Source: REEB95 sp035934235
GTDB taxonomy: Bacteria > Pseudomonadota > Alphaproteobacteria > ATCC43930 > CGMCC-115725
NCBI GenBank assembly: GCA_035934235.1
Contig: DASYYB010000029.1
Location: forward strand, 62,001 to 126,000
DNA: 64,000 nucleotides
Reading direction: 5' to 3'
Shown: positions 1-8,658 of the stretch, in pieces
How the letters are laid out: every line of letters starts with the position of its first letter
How positions within the stretch are numbered: the first letter of the stretch is position 1
Position numbers and translations under genes: made by a program
Notes under the pieces: model-generated
Database searches by the model: none
What the model saw: the letters and a program-made list of their open reading frames with translations, nothing else
Told to the model about the DNA's origin: nothing

Positions 1-380
1 CCCTCGCCGCGGCGCGCGCCATCGTCGCCGCCGCCGAAGCCGAAGCCCACAAGCATGATCTCAAAGTCACCATGTCGGTGGTCGACGACGGCGGGCATTT
101 GCTGCATCTGGCGCGGATGGACGACACCGGCCTTGCGAGCGTCGAGGTCTCGATCGCCAAAGCGCGCGCCGCCGCGATGTTCAAGCGTCCGACCAAGTTC
201 TGGGAGGACGCCCATGCCAGTGGCAAGACGCATCTCGCCAATCTGCCGGGCGTTTTGCCGATCGAAGGCGGCGTACCGCTGATGGCTGGCGGCAAAGTGA
301 TCGGCGCCTTCGGTGTTTCAGGCGCGTCGTCAGCACAGGACGGCCAGGTCGCGGCCGCCGGTGCCGCGGCACTCGGTTGA
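1..380 (+). CDS. GlcG/HbpS-like heme-binding family protein (3' part)
   Basis: The reading frame is open from the window edge (first full codon at base 3) and stops with TGA at 378-380, so the N-terminus is missing. The visible 125 residues carry the family pattern: an early VVDDGGHLL segment, then ARMD, then SVEVSIAKARAA, and a Gly-rich C-terminal half ending GGKVIGAFGVSGA. This is the DUF336 family that includes GlcG and the heme-binding HbpS. Members are about 130-160 residues, so only a short piece is lost. The exact ligand cannot be told from sequence, and the upstream partner genes are outside the window. Confidence 0.8.
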   Translation, partial: LAAARAIVAAAEAEAHKHDLKVTMSVVDDGGHLLHLARMDDTGLASVEVSIAKARAAAMFKRPTKFWEDAHASGKTHLANLPGVLPIEGGVPLMAGGKVIGAFGVSGASSAQDGQVAAAGAAALG

Positions 381-402
381 GTGCCGGCAACCCAAACGGC
401 GC

Positions 403-534
403 TTAGCGGTGACGATGGCCCGGCAGCGTGAGCCAAGCGTAGGCCGCGACGGCCAAGCCCGCGAGCCAGATCAAACCCAACGTCGCGCCGATCGCGCCGC
501 TATGACTGGTGATTCCGTAAAGTGCGTTCGACAT
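403..534 (-). CDS. small single-span membrane protein, hypothetical
   Basis: A 43-residue frame starting at the ATG whose complement is 532-534. GGAAGG lies about nine bases upstream on the minus strand, which is why this ATG is preferred over one three codons earlier. Residues about 15-36 (GAIGATLGLIWLAGLAVAAYA) form one hydrophobic span, followed by a short basic tail GHRHR. I recognise no family. It faces the GlcG-like gene convergently. The pair of palindromes at 684-707 lies about 150 bp upstream and could belong to its promoter region. It may be a genuine small membrane protein or a chance frame; the ribosome site and span favour the former. Confidence 0.4.
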   Translation of the reverse strand: MSNALYGITSHSGAIGATLGLIWLAGLAVAAYAWLTLPGHRHR

Positions 535-683
535 GACTGCCATTCCTTCCGGCCGTTGCGGCCGGTTCTGATGCCCGAATTGACGTCTCATCCGAATTTC
601 GACCGGGATTAGGGCGAGAAAGCTCTTTCCCTGTATAGATTTAGGTCGGTTCGACCTGCGTTGGGTGCAGGCCTGATTTGCTC

Positions 684-707
684 TGGTATACCACTGGTAT
701 ACCAGTG
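684..707. promoter_or_regulatory. two abutting TGGTATACCA palindromes (operator-like)
   Basis: TGGTATACCA occurs at 684-693 and again at 695-704, an 11-bp step, one turn of helix. The second is the core of a perfect 16-bp palindrome CACTGGTATACCAGTG (692-707). They lie in the gap between the 43-residue membrane protein gene (minus strand, start 534) and the end of trpS. Palindromes with a central GTATAC are typical of GntR-family (FCD type) operators; assigning this pair to such a regulator is inference, because no GntR gene is in the window. Confidence 0.45.
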
Positions 708-760
708 TGTCAAATCCGTGGCCGCACGCTGAGAGCCCCGAAACGCAAGGGCTTCAGAGG

Positions 761-1759
761 CTAGGGCCGCAGCAGGCCCATAATGTCGAAGATTTCGCGC
801 AGGATCGGCACGGCGATGGCGTTGGCGCGCTCGGCGCCACGGTGCAGGACGCCGTCGATATAGCCGGGATCGGCCATCAGCCGCTTCATCTCGGCGCCGA
901 TCCGCCCCAAAATCTCGCTCGCCACGCCGGCGAGCTCGTCCTTGAAAGCGGAAAAGTTCTTGCCGGCGAAGCGCGCGATCGCCGCCGGCTTATCGATACC
1001 GGCAAGCGCCGCATAGATGCCGAGCAGATTGTCGGCTTCGGGCCGCGCTTCGGCGTCTTTCTCCGTCGCCGGCAGCGGTTGCGGATCGGTCTTGGCCTTT
1101 TTGATCTTGAGCGCGATGGCCTCGGCGTTGTCGGTCATGTTGAGGCGCGAATAATCCGAGGTGTCCGACTTGGACATCTTCTTCGTGCCGTCGCGCAGGC
1201 TCATCACCCGCGTGCCGGTGCCGAAGATCTGAGGCTCGGGCAGCGGAAAGAACTCGACGCCGAAGCGGCGGTTGAACGCGCCGGCAATATCGCGCGCCAG
1301 TTCCAGATGCTGCTTCTGGTCCTCGCCGACGGGCACGTGCGTCGCCTTGTAGAGCAGGATGTCAGCCGCCATCAGCACCGGATAGGAATAAAGGCCGAGG
1401 CCGGCTTCCTCGCGGTGCTTGCCCGCCTTCTCCTTGAACTGGGTCATACGATTGAGCCAGCCGAGCGGCGTCAGGCAGCCCAAGAGCCACGCGAGCTCGG
1501 CATGGCCCGGCACCGTCGACTGGTTGAAGATGACGCAGTGGTCGGGATCGATGCCGGCGGCGATATAGGCGGCCGTCACCTCGCGCGTCTGGGCGCGCAA
1601 TTCCTTCGGATCCTGCGGCAGCGTCAACGCGTGCAGGTCGACGATGCAGAAGATGCAGTCGAAATCCTTCTGCAGCTGGACCCAGTTGCGGATCGCGCCG
1701 AGATAGTTGCCGAGGTGGAGATTGCCGGTGGGCTGGACGCCCGAGAAGATGCGTTTCAT
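761..1759 (-). CDS. trpS: tryptophan--tRNA ligase
   Basis: Class I aminoacyl-tRNA synthetase charging tRNA-Trp in the cytoplasm; 332 residues, the normal bacterial length. The ATP-binding HIGH-type signature appears as GNLHLGNYLGA (residues about 12-22) and the second signature as KKMSKSDTS near residue 195. The start MKRIFSGVQPTGN matches the family N-terminus. It follows murJ on the same strand with a 35-bp gap (murJ stop at 1795, trpS start at 1759), so the two are probably co-transcribed, a pairing common in alphaproteobacteria. Confidence 0.97.
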   Translation of the reverse strand: MKRIFSGVQPTGNLHLGNYLGAIRNWVQLQKDFDCIFCIVDLHALTLPQDPKELRAQTREVTAAYIAAGIDPDHCVIFNQSTVPGHAELAWLLGCLTPLGWLNRMTQFKEKAGKHREEAGLGLYSYPVLMAADILLYKATHVPVGEDQKQHLELARDIAGAFNRRFGVEFFPLPEPQIFGTGTRVMSLRDGTKKMSKSDTSDYSRLNMTDNAEAIALKIKKAKTDPQPLPATEKDAEARPEADNLLGIYAALAGIDKPAAIARFAGKNFSAFKDELAGVASEILGRIGAEMKRLMADPGYIDGVLHRGAERANAIAVPILREIFDIMGLLRP

Positions 1760-1794
1760 GCCGTCGTCGCTGATGGAGGGCGCGGGCGCGACCG

Positions 1795-3357
1795 TTATCG
1801 CCGCCGGCGGGCCGCGAGGTCAAGCCCAAGACGCTGGCCGAGCTCGCTGCGGTCGGCCGCACCCAGCACCAGCGCGAAGATCGCGAAGGCGGCAAGGCCT
1901 GCAGCGATGAGCGCGACCAGGGCAGCGAGGCGCGCGGCCAGGTGCGCGCCGATATAAGGCGCCAGCGGAATCTCGAGCGCGACCAGAACGACGCCCATCA
2001 GCAGCGACGCGGCGAGAATTCGCGGAATGCGCGACCGCGAGCGCGCGTCGAGCCGGAAATGAGCGCGCCGATGCAGCAGCCAGAGGAGCGCCAGCGCGTT
2101 GATCCAGCCCGCCGCTGACGTCGCGCAGGCGATGCCGACATGGGCGAATGGCAACGCGACGCCAAGCGTCAGGGTCAGCACCAGATTGGCCGCGACCGCG
2201 ACCATCGCGACCTTCACCGGTGTCGCCGTGTCGTGGCGTGCGAAGAATGCCGGCGCCAGCACCTTGACCAGCACGAAGGCCGGCAATCCCGCGGCATACG
2301 CCGCCAGCGCGCCGGCGGTCGCTGTGACCTCGACCGGGCCGAAGGCGCCGCGCTCGAACAACGCCGCCAGGATCGGTCGCGCCAGCACGCCGAGCGCCAC
2401 CGCCGCCGGCACGGTCAGCAGCAGCGCCAGTTCGAGACCGCGATTTTGCGTCTGCACCGCGCCGGCTTCGTCGCCGGTGCGCACCTGACGCGACAGCGGC
2501 GGCAGGATCGCGGTGCCGACTGCGATGCCGACGACCGCCAGCGGCAACTGGTTGAGCCGGTCGGCGTAATAGAGATAGGACACCGCGCCGGTCGGCAGCA
2601 GCGAGGCGACCGCGGTCGAGACCACGAGATTGAGCTGGGTTACGCCGGCGCCGAAGATGCCCGGACCCATCAGGCCAACGAGGCGCCGCAGGGTCGGCGT
2701 CCAACGCGGCCGCGGAAAGCGCAGCGGCAATCCGGCGCGGCCGCACGACACCATCAGCCAGACGAACTGCGCAAAGCCGGCGGCGGTCACCGCCCAGCTC
2801 AGCGCCGCGCCGTTCACCGGCCTCACCAGCAGCAACGTGCCGATCAGGAACAGGTTAAGCAGCACCGGCGTCGCCGCGGTGGCGGCGAAGCGTTCGAGCG
2901 AATTGAGCACGCCGCCCTGCAACGCCACCAGCGAGATGAACAGCAGATAAGGAAACGTGATGCGCGTGAGCGTGACGGTGAGCGCGAATTTCTCCGGCTC
3001 GGCGGCGAAGCCAGGCGCCAGCACGTGCAGCAGCGCCGGCGTGGCGATTTCGCACACCAGCACGAACACAAACAGCACCGTCGTCAGTGCCGCCATCGCC
3101 TCTTCGGCGAAGAGCCGCGCCGGCGCACGACCTTCCTTGGCGATCATGCCGGCGAAGATCGGCACGAAAGCGGCGCTGAACGCGCCTTCGGCGAAGAAGC
3201 TGCGAAACAGGTTGGGCAGGCGCAGCGCAACGAAAAAGGCGTCGGCGACCGGTCCGGCGCCGAGGAACTGCGCCGTCAGCATGTCGCGGACGAAGCCCAG
3301 CACGCGGCTCATCATGGTGTAGCCGCCGACGGTCGCGACCGAGCGCAGAAGGGCCAT
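1795..3357 (-). CDS. murJ: lipid II flippase MurJ
   Basis: Integral inner-membrane protein of the MurJ/MviN (MOP) superfamily that flips lipid II for peptidoglycan synthesis. From the ATG at 3357 the product is 520 residues, the usual size, beginning MALLRSVATVGGYTMMSRVLGFVRDML, the conserved first helix with the SRxLGxxRD motif. Many hydrophobic segments follow, as expected of a 14-span transporter. The frame stays open 38 codons further upstream, but that extension is basic, not conserved in character, and runs toward the divergent dapB; I take it as non-coding. Downstream is trpS. The 114 bp to dapB must hold both divergent promoters. Confidence 0.95.
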   Translation of the reverse strand: MALLRSVATVGGYTMMSRVLGFVRDMLTAQFLGAGPVADAFFVALRLPNLFRSFFAEGAFSAAFVPIFAGMIAKEGRAPARLFAEEAMAALTTVLFVFVLVCEIATPALLHVLAPGFAAEPEKFALTVTLTRITFPYLLFISLVALQGGVLNSLERFAATAATPVLLNLFLIGTLLLVRPVNGAALSWAVTAAGFAQFVWLMVSCGRAGLPLRFPRPRWTPTLRRLVGLMGPGIFGAGVTQLNLVVSTAVASLLPTGAVSYLYYADRLNQLPLAVVGIAVGTAILPPLSRQVRTGDEAGAVQTQNRGLELALLLTVPAAVALGVLARPILAALFERGAFGPVEVTATAGALAAYAAGLPAFVLVKVLAPAFFARHDTATPVKVAMVAVAANLVLTLTLGVALPFAHVGIACATSAAGWINALALLWLLHRRAHFRLDARSRSRIPRILAASLLMGVVLVALEIPLAPYIGAHLAARLAALVALIAAGLAAFAIFALVLGAADRSELGQRLGLDLAARRRR

Positions 3358-3471
3358 GAAGCCGATGGTGTAGAGGATGCGGCGAGTCGTGGGAAGGGGG
3401 CGCCGGCCGAAGCCGCGCCGCGCTTGCATTTGCCGCGCCCTTCGCAGAGTTTCAGGCGACAGGAGCAGCAT

Positions 3472-4281
3472 ATGGCCGAGCTTAAGATCGGGGTTTCCGG
3501 CTGCGGCGGGCGGATGGGCCGCATGGTCGCGCTCGAACTGCTGGAAACCAAGGGAACGCGTCTCGCCGGCGGCATTGACGCGCCTGACAGTCCCTATCTC
3601 GGTCGCGACTTAGGCGAGATGGTCGGCGTGGGATCGCTCGGCATCAAGGCCAGCAGCGACGCGCTCGCGCTGTTTCGCGTCGCCGATGCGGTGATCGATT
3701 TCTCATGGCCGGCGGCCAGCGTCGGTCATGCGAAAATCGCCGCAGCAACGGGCAAAGCGCTGGTCATCGGCACCACCGGCCTCGACGCGGCGCAGGAAAG
3801 CGCGCTCAAGCAGGCGGCGCGCAAGGCGCCGATCCTGTGGGCGCCCAATATGAGCGTCGGCGTCAATCTGCTATTCGAACTGGTGCGCAAGGCGGCGGCG
3901 CAGCTTGGACCGGAATACGACATCGAGATCCTCGAGATGCACCACCGTTACAAGGTCGACGCGCCGTCAGGCACGGCGCTGGCGCTCGGCCGCGCCGCCG
4001 CTGCCGGCCGCGACGTCGATCTCGGCAAGAAGCACGCCGCCGCACGCAACGGCGCGACCGGTCCGCGCAAGGCCGGCGACATCGGCTTCGCCGTTTTGCG
4101 CGGCGGCGACGAGGTTGGGCTGCACAAGGTAATGTTCGCCGGCGCCGGCGAGGTTATCGAGCTGTCCCACCGCGCGACGTCGCGCCGCGTCTTCGCGCGC
4201 GGCGCGGTGCGCGCCGCCCAATGGCTCGCGCGGAAGAAGCCCGGACTCTATTCGATGGCCGATGTGCTGGTGAAGCGCTAG
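3472..4281 (+). CDS. dapB: 4-hydroxy-tetrahydrodipicolinate reductase
   Basis: Catalyses the NAD(P)H-dependent reduction step of the diaminopimelate/lysine pathway; cytoplasmic tetramer. 269 residues. The dinucleotide-binding loop VSGCGGRMGR is at 8-17, and the catalytic signature EMHHRYKVDAPSGTA places the active-site histidines at 157-158 and the lysine at 161. The ATG at 3472 follows AGGAG at good spacing; the longer open frame upstream is the antisense of murJ. Its last 128 bp are overlapped on the opposite strand by the 3' end of nth. Confidence 0.97.
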   Translation: MAELKIGVSGCGGRMGRMVALELLETKGTRLAGGIDAPDSPYLGRDLGEMVGVGSLGIKASSDALALFRVADAVIDFSWPAASVGHAKIAAATGKALVIGTTGLDAAQESALKQAARKAPILWAPNMSVGVNLLFELVRKAAAQLGPEYDIEILEMHHRYKVDAPSGTALALGRAAAAGRDVDLGKKHAAARNGATGPRKAGDIGFAVLRGGDEVGLHKVMFAGAGEVIELSHRATSRRVFARGAVRAAQWLARKKPGLYSMADVLVKR

Positions 4282-4939
4282 CCGCTGCCGGGATGTCCGC
4301 CGTCGTCTTCGCCTCGTAGAGACAGAGATCGCGCACGACGCAGGCGGCGCATTTCGGATTGCGCGCGGTGCAGACGTAGCGGCCGTGCAGGATCAGCCAG
4401 TGATGCGCGTGGCGGAGATATTGTTCCGGTACGACCGCCTCAAGCGCCTCTTCGACCGCGCGCGGGTCCTTGCCTGGCGCCAGGCCGGTCCGGTTGGCGA
4501 GCCGGAAGATATGTGTGTCGACCGCGATGGTCGGCTGGCCGAAGGCGACGTTGAGCACGACGTTGGCGGTCTTGCGCCCGACACCGGGCAACTCCTCCAG
4601 CGCCTCGCGGCTCGCCGGCACTTCGCCGCCGTGCTTCTGCGCGAGGATTTCCGACAGCCGGATGACGTTCGCCGCCTTGGTGCGATAGAGGCCGATGGTC
4701 TTGATCGTATCGCGCAGGCGGGCTTCGCCGAACGCGATCATCTTGGCCGGCGTGTTGACGGTCTTGAACAGCTCGGCGGTCGCCTTGTTGACGCTGACGT
4801 CGGTCGCCTGCGCCGACAGCACGACCGCGACCAGCAGCGTGTACGTGTTGATGTATGCGAGTTCGGTCGTCGGATCGGGCCGTTCGGCGGCGAGCGCCGC
4901 GAAGAACCGGCCGACATTCTCTTTTGACAGGCGCGCCAT
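4154..4939 (-). CDS. nth: endonuclease III (DNA glycosylase/AP lyase)
   Basis: Base-excision repair enzyme removing oxidised pyrimidines. The helix-hairpin-helix LPGVGRKTANV carries the catalytic Lys123 and the following VDTH gives the catalytic Asp141. The iron-sulfur loop Cys190-x6-Cys197-x2-Cys200-x5-Cys206 is complete. The family normally ends soon after this cluster (about 210-220 residues), but here the frame runs to 261. Residues from about 220 on are Arg/Ala/Ser-rich and are encoded antisense to the 3' end of dapB. The tail looks like read-through into the neighbour rather than a conserved domain. Confidence 0.95.
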   Translation of the reverse strand: MARLSKENVGRFFAALAAERPDPTTELAYINTYTLLVAVVLSAQATDVSVNKATAELFKTVNTPAKMIAFGEARLRDTIKTIGLYRTKAANVIRLSEILAQKHGGEVPASREALEELPGVGRKTANVVLNVAFGQPTIAVDTHIFRLANRTGLAPGKDPRAVEEALEAVVPEQYLRHAHHWLILHGRYVCTARNPKCAACVVRDLCLYEAKTTADIPAAASASPAHRPSNRVRASSARAIGRRAPRRARRRGATSRGGTAR

Positions 4940-4965
4940 ATCGGGACCCTAATATGGCCTAGGCC

Positions 4966-5457
4966 ATGAGCGCCACAGAAGCCACGACCGTCTTCTTCGA
5001 CGCGCGGCTGCAACCGTATCGCAGCCTGCCGCCGCGCGGCTTCGGCATCGTGATGGCGGTGCTGGGCGGCGCGTCGTTCGCGATGTCGGCCGGCTGCGTC
5101 ATGCTCGGCGCCTGGCCGGTCACCGGATTCTTCGGCCTCGACGTGGCGCTGGTCTATCTGGCATTCCGCGCCAGCTATCGCAGCGCGCGCAAGGTCGAGC
5201 ATGTGCAGCTGACCGAAGCCGACCTCACCGTCGAACGCATCGGCGTGCGCGGCGATTGCCGCCGCTGGCGCTTCGAGCCGGTGTGGGCGCGCCTCGACTT
5301 CGAGGAAATCGACCAAGACGAAAACCGTCTGGCAGTGACCTCGCACGGCAAGCGGCTGGCGCTCGGCGCCTTTCTGTCGCCCATGGAACGGCGGCGGCTC
5401 TATCGCGACCTGAGCGACGCGTTTGCGCGCTGGCGCCAGGCGCTCACCGGGCGCTGA
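4966..5457 (+). CDS. DUF2244 membrane protein
   Basis: 163 residues. An N-terminal FDARLQPYRSLPPRGF segment is followed by two hydrophobic spans (about 26-48 and 52-70) and a soluble C-terminal part with the FEPVWARLDF and SHGKRLALGAFLSPMER motifs. This arrangement and length match the DUF2244 family, common in alphaproteobacteria and often near nth or cytochrome genes. The family's biochemical role is not established. It starts 26 bp from the divergent nth start and ends 3 bp before the convergent DUF6496 gene. Confidence 0.85.
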   Translation: MSATEATTVFFDARLQPYRSLPPRGFGIVMAVLGGASFAMSAGCVMLGAWPVTGFFGLDVALVYLAFRASYRSARKVEHVQLTEADLTVERIGVRGDCRRWRFEPVWARLDFEEIDQDENRLAVTSHGKRLALGAFLSPMERRRLYRDLSDAFARWRQALTGR

Positions 5458-5460
5458 ACG

Positions 5461-5640
5461 TCAGCGCCGCCTCCGCCGCCGGCGCGACTGGCCCGATTCC
5501 GACAGGGCAATGGCGATCGCCTGACGGCGGCTTTTCACCTTGCCGCGACGGCCGCGACCGCCTTTGAGCCGGCCTTCTTTGAATTCCCGCATCACACGCG
5601 CCACCTTGGCGCGCTTGCCACGTTTGGTTCGAGGCGCCAT
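5461..5640 (-). CDS. small basic DUF6496 protein
   Basis: 59 residues from the ATG complementary to 5638-5640, preceded by GGGAGAG on the minus strand. Sequence runs MAPRTKRGKR, then VMREFKEGRLKGGRG, then KVKSRRQAIAIALSES and a tail of seven arginines. The VKSRKQAIAIALSEA-type core is the hallmark of the DUF6496 family, small, very basic proteins of unknown function. The charge suggests nucleic-acid binding, but that is inference. It is convergent with the DUF2244 gene and divergent from comM. Confidence 0.8.
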   Translation of the reverse strand: MAPRTKRGKRAKVARVMREFKEGRLKGGRGRRGKVKSRRQAIAIALSESGQSRRRRRRR

Positions 5641-5761
5641 GGCACTCTCCCTGGCGATGAAGGCGAGAACAAACGGCAGCACGGCGCGATGGTTCCGCGA
5701 TGCGGCTTTCGCGGCGTCGGCGCGCACGATAGGCTGCAATCCTGCGCACGAGGGGGGGAGC

Positions 5762-7297
5762 ATGGTCGCGCGCATCCGCACCGTCGCGTTCCAGGGAATC
5801 GAGGCGGTGCCCGTCGAAGCGCAGGTCACCATTGCTGGCGGCTTGCCAGCGTTCACGGTGGTGGGCCTGCCCGACAAGGCGGTCGGCGAGTCACGCGAGC
5901 GCGTGCGCGCGGCGCTGACCGCGATGGGCCTGGCGCTCCCGGCCAAGCGCATCACCGTCAACCTAGCGCCGGCCGATCTCCTCAAGGAAGGCAGCCACTT
6001 CGATTTGCCGATCGCGCTCGGCCTGCTGGCCGCGATGGGCGTGCTGCCCGCCGAAGAACTCGAACGCTACGTCGCGCTGGGCGAGCTCGCGCTCGACGGC
6101 TCGCTCTTGTCGGTGGCTGGCGTGCTGCCAGCGGCGCTCGGCGCGGCGGCATCGGGCCGCGGCCTTATCTGTCCGCGCGACACCGGCGGCGAAGCCGCAT
6201 GGGCGGGCAAGATCGAGGTACTGGCGGCGCCGTCGCTGCTGGCGCTGGTCAATCACTTCAAGGGCGCGCAGCTCTTGTCCGCGCCAGAGCCCAAGATCGC
6301 GGCCGCCGCGCCGACGACGCTCGACCTTAAGGAGATTAAGGGTCAGGAAAGCGCCAAGCGCGCGCTCGAGGTCGCCGCCGCGGGCGGCCACAATCTGCTG
6401 ATGATCGGTCCGCCGGGCGCAGGGAAATCGATGCTGGCGCAGCGGTTGCCCGGCCTGTTGCCGTCGCTGGCGCCGGACGAGGCGCTCGAAGTCAGCATGA
6501 TCCATTCGGTCGCGGGATTGCTGCGCGATGGCCGCTTGATGCGCGCGCGGCCGTTCCGCGATCCGCATCATTCGGCATCGCTGCCGGCGCTGGTTGGCGG
6601 CGGCATGCGCGGCAAGCCGGGTGAGATTTCCTTGGCGCACCTTGGCGTGTTGTTCCTGGACGAGTTGCCTGAGTTCCAGCGCGCGACGCTCGAAGCGCTG
6701 CGCCAGCCGCTCGAATCCGGTCGGGTCAGCGTCGCGCGCGTCAATGCGCACGTGACATATCCGGCGCGGGTGCAGTTGGTCGCGGCGATGAATCCCTGCC
6801 GCTGCGGCCATCTTGACGATCCGGCGCTGGCGTGCGGCAAGGCGCCGCGCTGCGCGCAGGATTATCAATCGCGCATCTCGGGACCGTTGTTCGATCGCAT
6901 CGACCTGCATATCGACGTGCCAGCGGTGAAGGCGGCCGATTTGTCCTTGCCGCCGCCGGCCGAGGGCAGCGCCGAGGTCGCCGCACGCGTGGCATCGGCG
7001 CGCGAACGCCAAGCGGCGCGCTACGCCAAGCTGCCGGCGGATCGGCGCATCCGCAGCAACGCCGAGCTCGACGGCAAGCTGCTGGACGAGGTTGCCAAAC
7101 CCGACGCCGCCGGAACCAAGCTGCTCAACGACGCGGCGGAACGGATGAAATTGTCGGCGCGCGGCTATCACCGCGTGTTGCGTGTCGCGCGCACGCTGGC
7201 CGATCTCGACGCCAGCGACGATGTCGGCCGTGTGCATCTGGCCGAGGCGCTGAGCTATCGCCGGATTGCTTTCGGCTGGGACGCGCTGGCGCGCTAG
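5762..7297 (+). CDS. comM: YifB/ComM family AAA+ ATPase (Mg-chelatase-like)
   Basis: 511 residues: an N-terminal ribosomal-S5-like domain beginning MVARIRTVAFQGIEAVPV, a Walker A motif GPPGAGKS at 216-223, Walker B FLDELPEF, and the Cys-containing CRCGHL/CGKAPRC segment typical of the family, followed by a C-terminal Mg-chelatase-like region. In naturally transformable bacteria ComM is a hexameric helicase that promotes branch migration; in others the role is unclear. The ATG at 5762 follows a run of seven G and GAG. It ends on a CTAG shared with the convergent response regulator. Confidence 0.92.
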   Translation: MVARIRTVAFQGIEAVPVEAQVTIAGGLPAFTVVGLPDKAVGESRERVRAALTAMGLALPAKRITVNLAPADLLKEGSHFDLPIALGLLAAMGVLPAEELERYVALGELALDGSLLSVAGVLPAALGAAASGRGLICPRDTGGEAAWAGKIEVLAAPSLLALVNHFKGAQLLSAPEPKIAAAAPTTLDLKEIKGQESAKRALEVAAAGGHNLLMIGPPGAGKSMLAQRLPGLLPSLAPDEALEVSMIHSVAGLLRDGRLMRARPFRDPHHSASLPALVGGGMRGKPGEISLAHLGVLFLDELPEFQRATLEALRQPLESGRVSVARVNAHVTYPARVQLVAAMNPCRCGHLDDPALACGKAPRCAQDYQSRISGPLFDRIDLHIDVPAVKAADLSLPPPAEGSAEVAARVASARERQAARYAKLPADRRIRSNAELDGKLLDEVAKPDAAGTKLLNDAAERMKLSARGYHRVLRVARTLADLDASDDVGRVHLAEALSYRRIAFGWDALAR

Positions 7298-7719
7298 TTG
7301 GTGTGCGAAGCTAGCGACGCGCGCTGCGCGTCGAGCGCCGCGCGCAATGCCACGGCAAGGGTCGCGGGACGAAAGGGCTTTTGCACCGTGGTGTGATCGG
7401 ACCAACGGCGGCGGACACCATCGCCGCTATAGCCGGTGACAAAGATGAACGGAATGCCCGCCGCCTGAAGCCGCTCGGCGACCGGATAGGCCGGCTCGCC
7501 GGCAAGATTGATGTCGACGACCGCAATTCCCGGACGATGATCGCGCAACAGCGCCAGCGCATCGTCGACATCCGCCGCATGCCACACGGTCGCCGCGCCC
7601 AGGTTGAACAGCATGTCTTCGACGACGAAGACCGCGGCGCTTTCGTCCTCGACCAGGAGGACTTCGAGCCCGGCGAGCGGCGGCCGCGCCGGGCGGGCGT
7701 GGGAATCGGCGAGCGTCAT
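7294..7719 (-). CDS. single-domain response regulator
   Basis: 141 residues with only a CheY-like receiver domain and no output domain. The acidic pair is Glu24-Asp25 (VEDES), the phospho-acceptor is Asp69 (VVDINL), the switch threonine is Thr95 (FVTGYS) and the conserved lysine is Lys114 (QKPFRP). The proposed ATG at 7719 gives a short disordered leader before the domain; the frame extends upstream but without recognisable content, and no strong ribosome site decides it. No histidine kinase is adjacent. Such receivers in alphaproteobacteria often act in phosphorelays such as the general stress response. Its TAG interlocks with that of comM. Confidence 0.85.
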   Translation of the reverse strand: MTLADSHARPARPPLAGLEVLLVEDESAAVFVVEDMLFNLGAATVWHAADVDDALALLRDHRPGIAVVDINLAGEPAYPVAERLQAAGIPFIFVTGYSGDGVRRRWSDHTTVQKPFRPATLAVALRAALDAQRASLASHTN

Positions 7720-7899
7720 GGGCGGAGGCAACGCATCGGGAACGACGCTGACATGACAGGAGCGTGAACGCCTTTTAAGGCGATTTTGCGGCGCGACCGG
7801 AAAACCGTGTGATTTCGTGGGGACTTGGGGCGGTGAACGGGCTCGCCGCAAGGAAAAGGCCGTTGAAACCAAGCTAATCGAGCGGAATCCGCGGCGGCG

Positions 7900-8658
7900 T
7901 TATGGCATCGCCCGCCAGCGGCGCGCGAAGTCGACGAGCTGGTCGCGCTCGACGTCCGACACCGCCCACAACGCCATGCCGTTCTGGCGCCAGCGGACGA
8001 TATTATAGCCGTCGCGTTCGAGTTCCGTCGGTGCTGCGTCGGCGCCGGCCTCGGGCCAAGCGTAAAGATCGATCACGTGCTTGGCGCGGCCATAGACCAT
8101 GGCGGCGACGCGACGGCCGGCGAGATAGTCGAGCCGGCCGCCTTCGAGCGGAAAGCCGTCCGCTTTGAGGTCCTTCACCGGCGGAGCGAAATCGAGCTTG
8201 CCGTCGAACCACGGCTTCACCGTGTGCTGGTCGGTGGAAATTACGTCCTCGAGGTGTCCGGGTTCGAGTGCGCGCAGATGACCGGCGAGCACTTGATCCG
8301 GAAGGCCAGGCGCACCCGACGGCACGACGGCGAGCATCACCGAAGCGGCAATCGCACCGCCGGCGACGAACGCCGCCGCGGCCCGCCGCCAGCCAGCCGC
8401 GCGCATGGGCGTAACGCGCCGCGGTGCGGCTTGTGCCGTCAGCCGCGCACGCAACGAATCCGGCGCGCGATGATACGGCGCCTGTTCGCGCAGCGCGCGG
8501 CGCACGCGGCCGAGTGATTCGGTAGCAGCCTCGCAAATCGGACAGTCGGCGCGATGCGCCGCGAGCGCCGCCGCCTGCGCCGCATCGAGCTCGCCGTCGA
8601 AATCCGCCTGCACGAGCAGCGTCATTTCGCATTCGCCAGAATCATGCGATCGCGTCAT
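7900..8658 (-). CDS. zinc-finger anti-sigma factor, membrane-anchored
   Basis: 252 residues. The N-terminus has the ZAS zinc-binding motif His35-x3-Cys39-x2-Cys42 of anti-sigma domains, then a single membrane span at about 92-112, then a periplasmic domain. It starts at the ATG at 8658, overlapping the sigma stop by four bases (ATGA), so the two are translationally coupled. It should hold the ECF sigma factor inactive at the inner membrane until an envelope signal is sensed. The neighbouring divergent genes for an exported phosphoesterase and a cupredoxin hint that the signal may relate to metal or redox stress in the periplasm; this is inference. Confidence 0.88.
   Translation of the reverse strand: MTRSHDSGECEMTLLVQADFDGELDAAQAAALAAHRADCPICEAATESLGRVRRALREQAPYHRAPDSLRARLTAQAAPRRVTPMRAAGWRRAAAAFVAGGAIAASVMLAVVPSGAPGLPDQVLAGHLRALEPGHLEDVISTDQHTVKPWFDGKLDFAPPVKDLKADGFPLEGGRLDYLAGRRVAAMVYGRAKHVIDLYAWPEAGADAAPTELERDGYNIVRWRQNGMALWAVSDVERDQLVDFARRWRAMP

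Noticed and set aside
707..1957. 416-codon plus-strand frame opposite trpS
   Set aside because: Antisense shadow of trpS; Arg/Gly-rich with no motif. trpS has both class I signatures.
2140..3471. Plus-strand extension upstream of dapB giving a 713-codon frame
   Set aside because: The added part is antisense to murJ; the DapB family starts at MAELKIGVSG with a clear ribosome site.
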